From: an uncultured Paracoccaceae bacterium
GTDB taxonomy: Bacteria; Pseudomonadota; Alphaproteobacteria; Rhodobacterales; Rhodobacteraceae
NCBI GenBank assembly: GCA_913061275.1
Contig: CAJXSR010000017.1
Location: forward strand, 1-64,000
Direction: 5' to 3'
Length of the DNA: 64,000 nt
Shown here: positions 63,907 through 64,000 of the stretch, piece after piece
Layout of the letters: each line of letters begins with the position of its first letter
How positions within the stretch are numbered: the first letter of the stretch is position 1
Notes under the pieces: model-generated
What the model was told of the DNA's origin: nothing
What the model saw: the letters and a program-made list of their open reading frames with translations, nothing else
The model's database searches: none
Made by a program: the position numbers and the translations under genes

Positions 63907-64000
63907 TTATTTTCTAAATGCATCCGGGGCCGATTTGATGATCTTATCGCGGCATTCTTTGATGAATCTGGTTTCGATACGATACTTTCGTGACAAACTA
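63907..64000 (-). CDS. C-terminal end of an unidentified gene (partial)
   Basis: An open frame runs in from the right edge and ends at TAA (63907-63909). The visible tail reads SLSRKYRIETRFIKECRDK and then IIKSAPDAFRK. It stops 4 bases before the methyltransferase ATG, as in an operon. It is too short to identify. Confidence 0.55.
   Translation of the reverse strand, partial: SLSRKYRIETRFIKECRDKIIKSAPDAFRK

Overview
The window looks like a marine alphaproteobacterium of the Rhodobacterales (Roseobacter-type). The reasons are a Zur box of the alphaproteobacterial type, a DctPQM TRAP transporter with the long DctQ form, a dmdA-like DMSP demethylase gene, and a ParA/ParB module beside a replication initiator whose C-terminus resembles DnaA domain I, the arrangement of 'DnaA-like' Rhodobacterales plasmids and chromids. 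Base composition is moderate (visibly below 50% G+C in many genes). I saw no rRNA, tRNA, CRISPR array, insertion sequence or phage gene. The genus is not determined.

Layout. 1-0.8 kb: end of a zinc-uptake operon (zur-znuC) with a perfect Zur box. 1.0-7.4 kb: a DctB/DctD-type two-component system divergent from dctPQM; the DctD-like regulator has a degraded AAA+ domain. 7.5-10.1 kb: a Tsx-like nucleoside porin and a xanthine/uracil permease whose promoter and leader regions are duplicates of each other. 10.3-18.7 kb: histidine utilisation (hutC-hutF divergent from hutI-hutH-hutU), flanked by a Rid protein and a DAO-type flavoprotein; hutG is not in the window. 18.8-23.4 kb: SulP transporter, L-2-hydroxyglutarate oxidase, class III aminotransferase. 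23.4-30.8 kb: acyl-CoA ligase, FadB-like bifunctional enzyme, alpha/beta hydrolase and a MetY-type sulfhydrylase in one operon, divergent from a dmdA-like gene; together a candidate DMSP/methanethiol assimilation locus.

30.8-41.4 kb: a surface-glycan locus. ManC and Gmd make GDP-4-keto-6-deoxymannose. A ColD-like enzyme with His in place of the PLP lysine and a GDP-fucose/colitose synthase can then make GDP-L-colitose and/or GDP-L-fucose. GT10, GT11, GT25 and GT4 glycosyltransferases, an FkbM methyltransferase and WaaA (Kdo transferase) complete it. 41.4-48.1 kb: mixed metabolic and regulatory genes, including a TetR switch with two operators and a frameshifted gene remnant. 48.2-51.7 kb: kdsA-kdsB-kdsD and an LpxL-type acyltransferase, i.e. 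Kdo and lipid A assembly.

51.8-55.4 kb: a replication and partition module: parB, parA, an intergenic origin with repeats of TTAGGGGGACA type, and a DnaA-like initiator. Three copies of the palindrome TTCCC-N4-GGGAA lie in and beside parAB and are candidate centromere sites. 55.5-64 kb: a second glycan locus with three related DVDEY-type glycosyltransferase modules (one fused to an FkbM methyltransferase), galE, an esterase fusion and a SAM methyltransferase. If the origin is active, the Kdo/lipid A genes sit on a chromid or large plasmid; an integrated replicon is the alternative.
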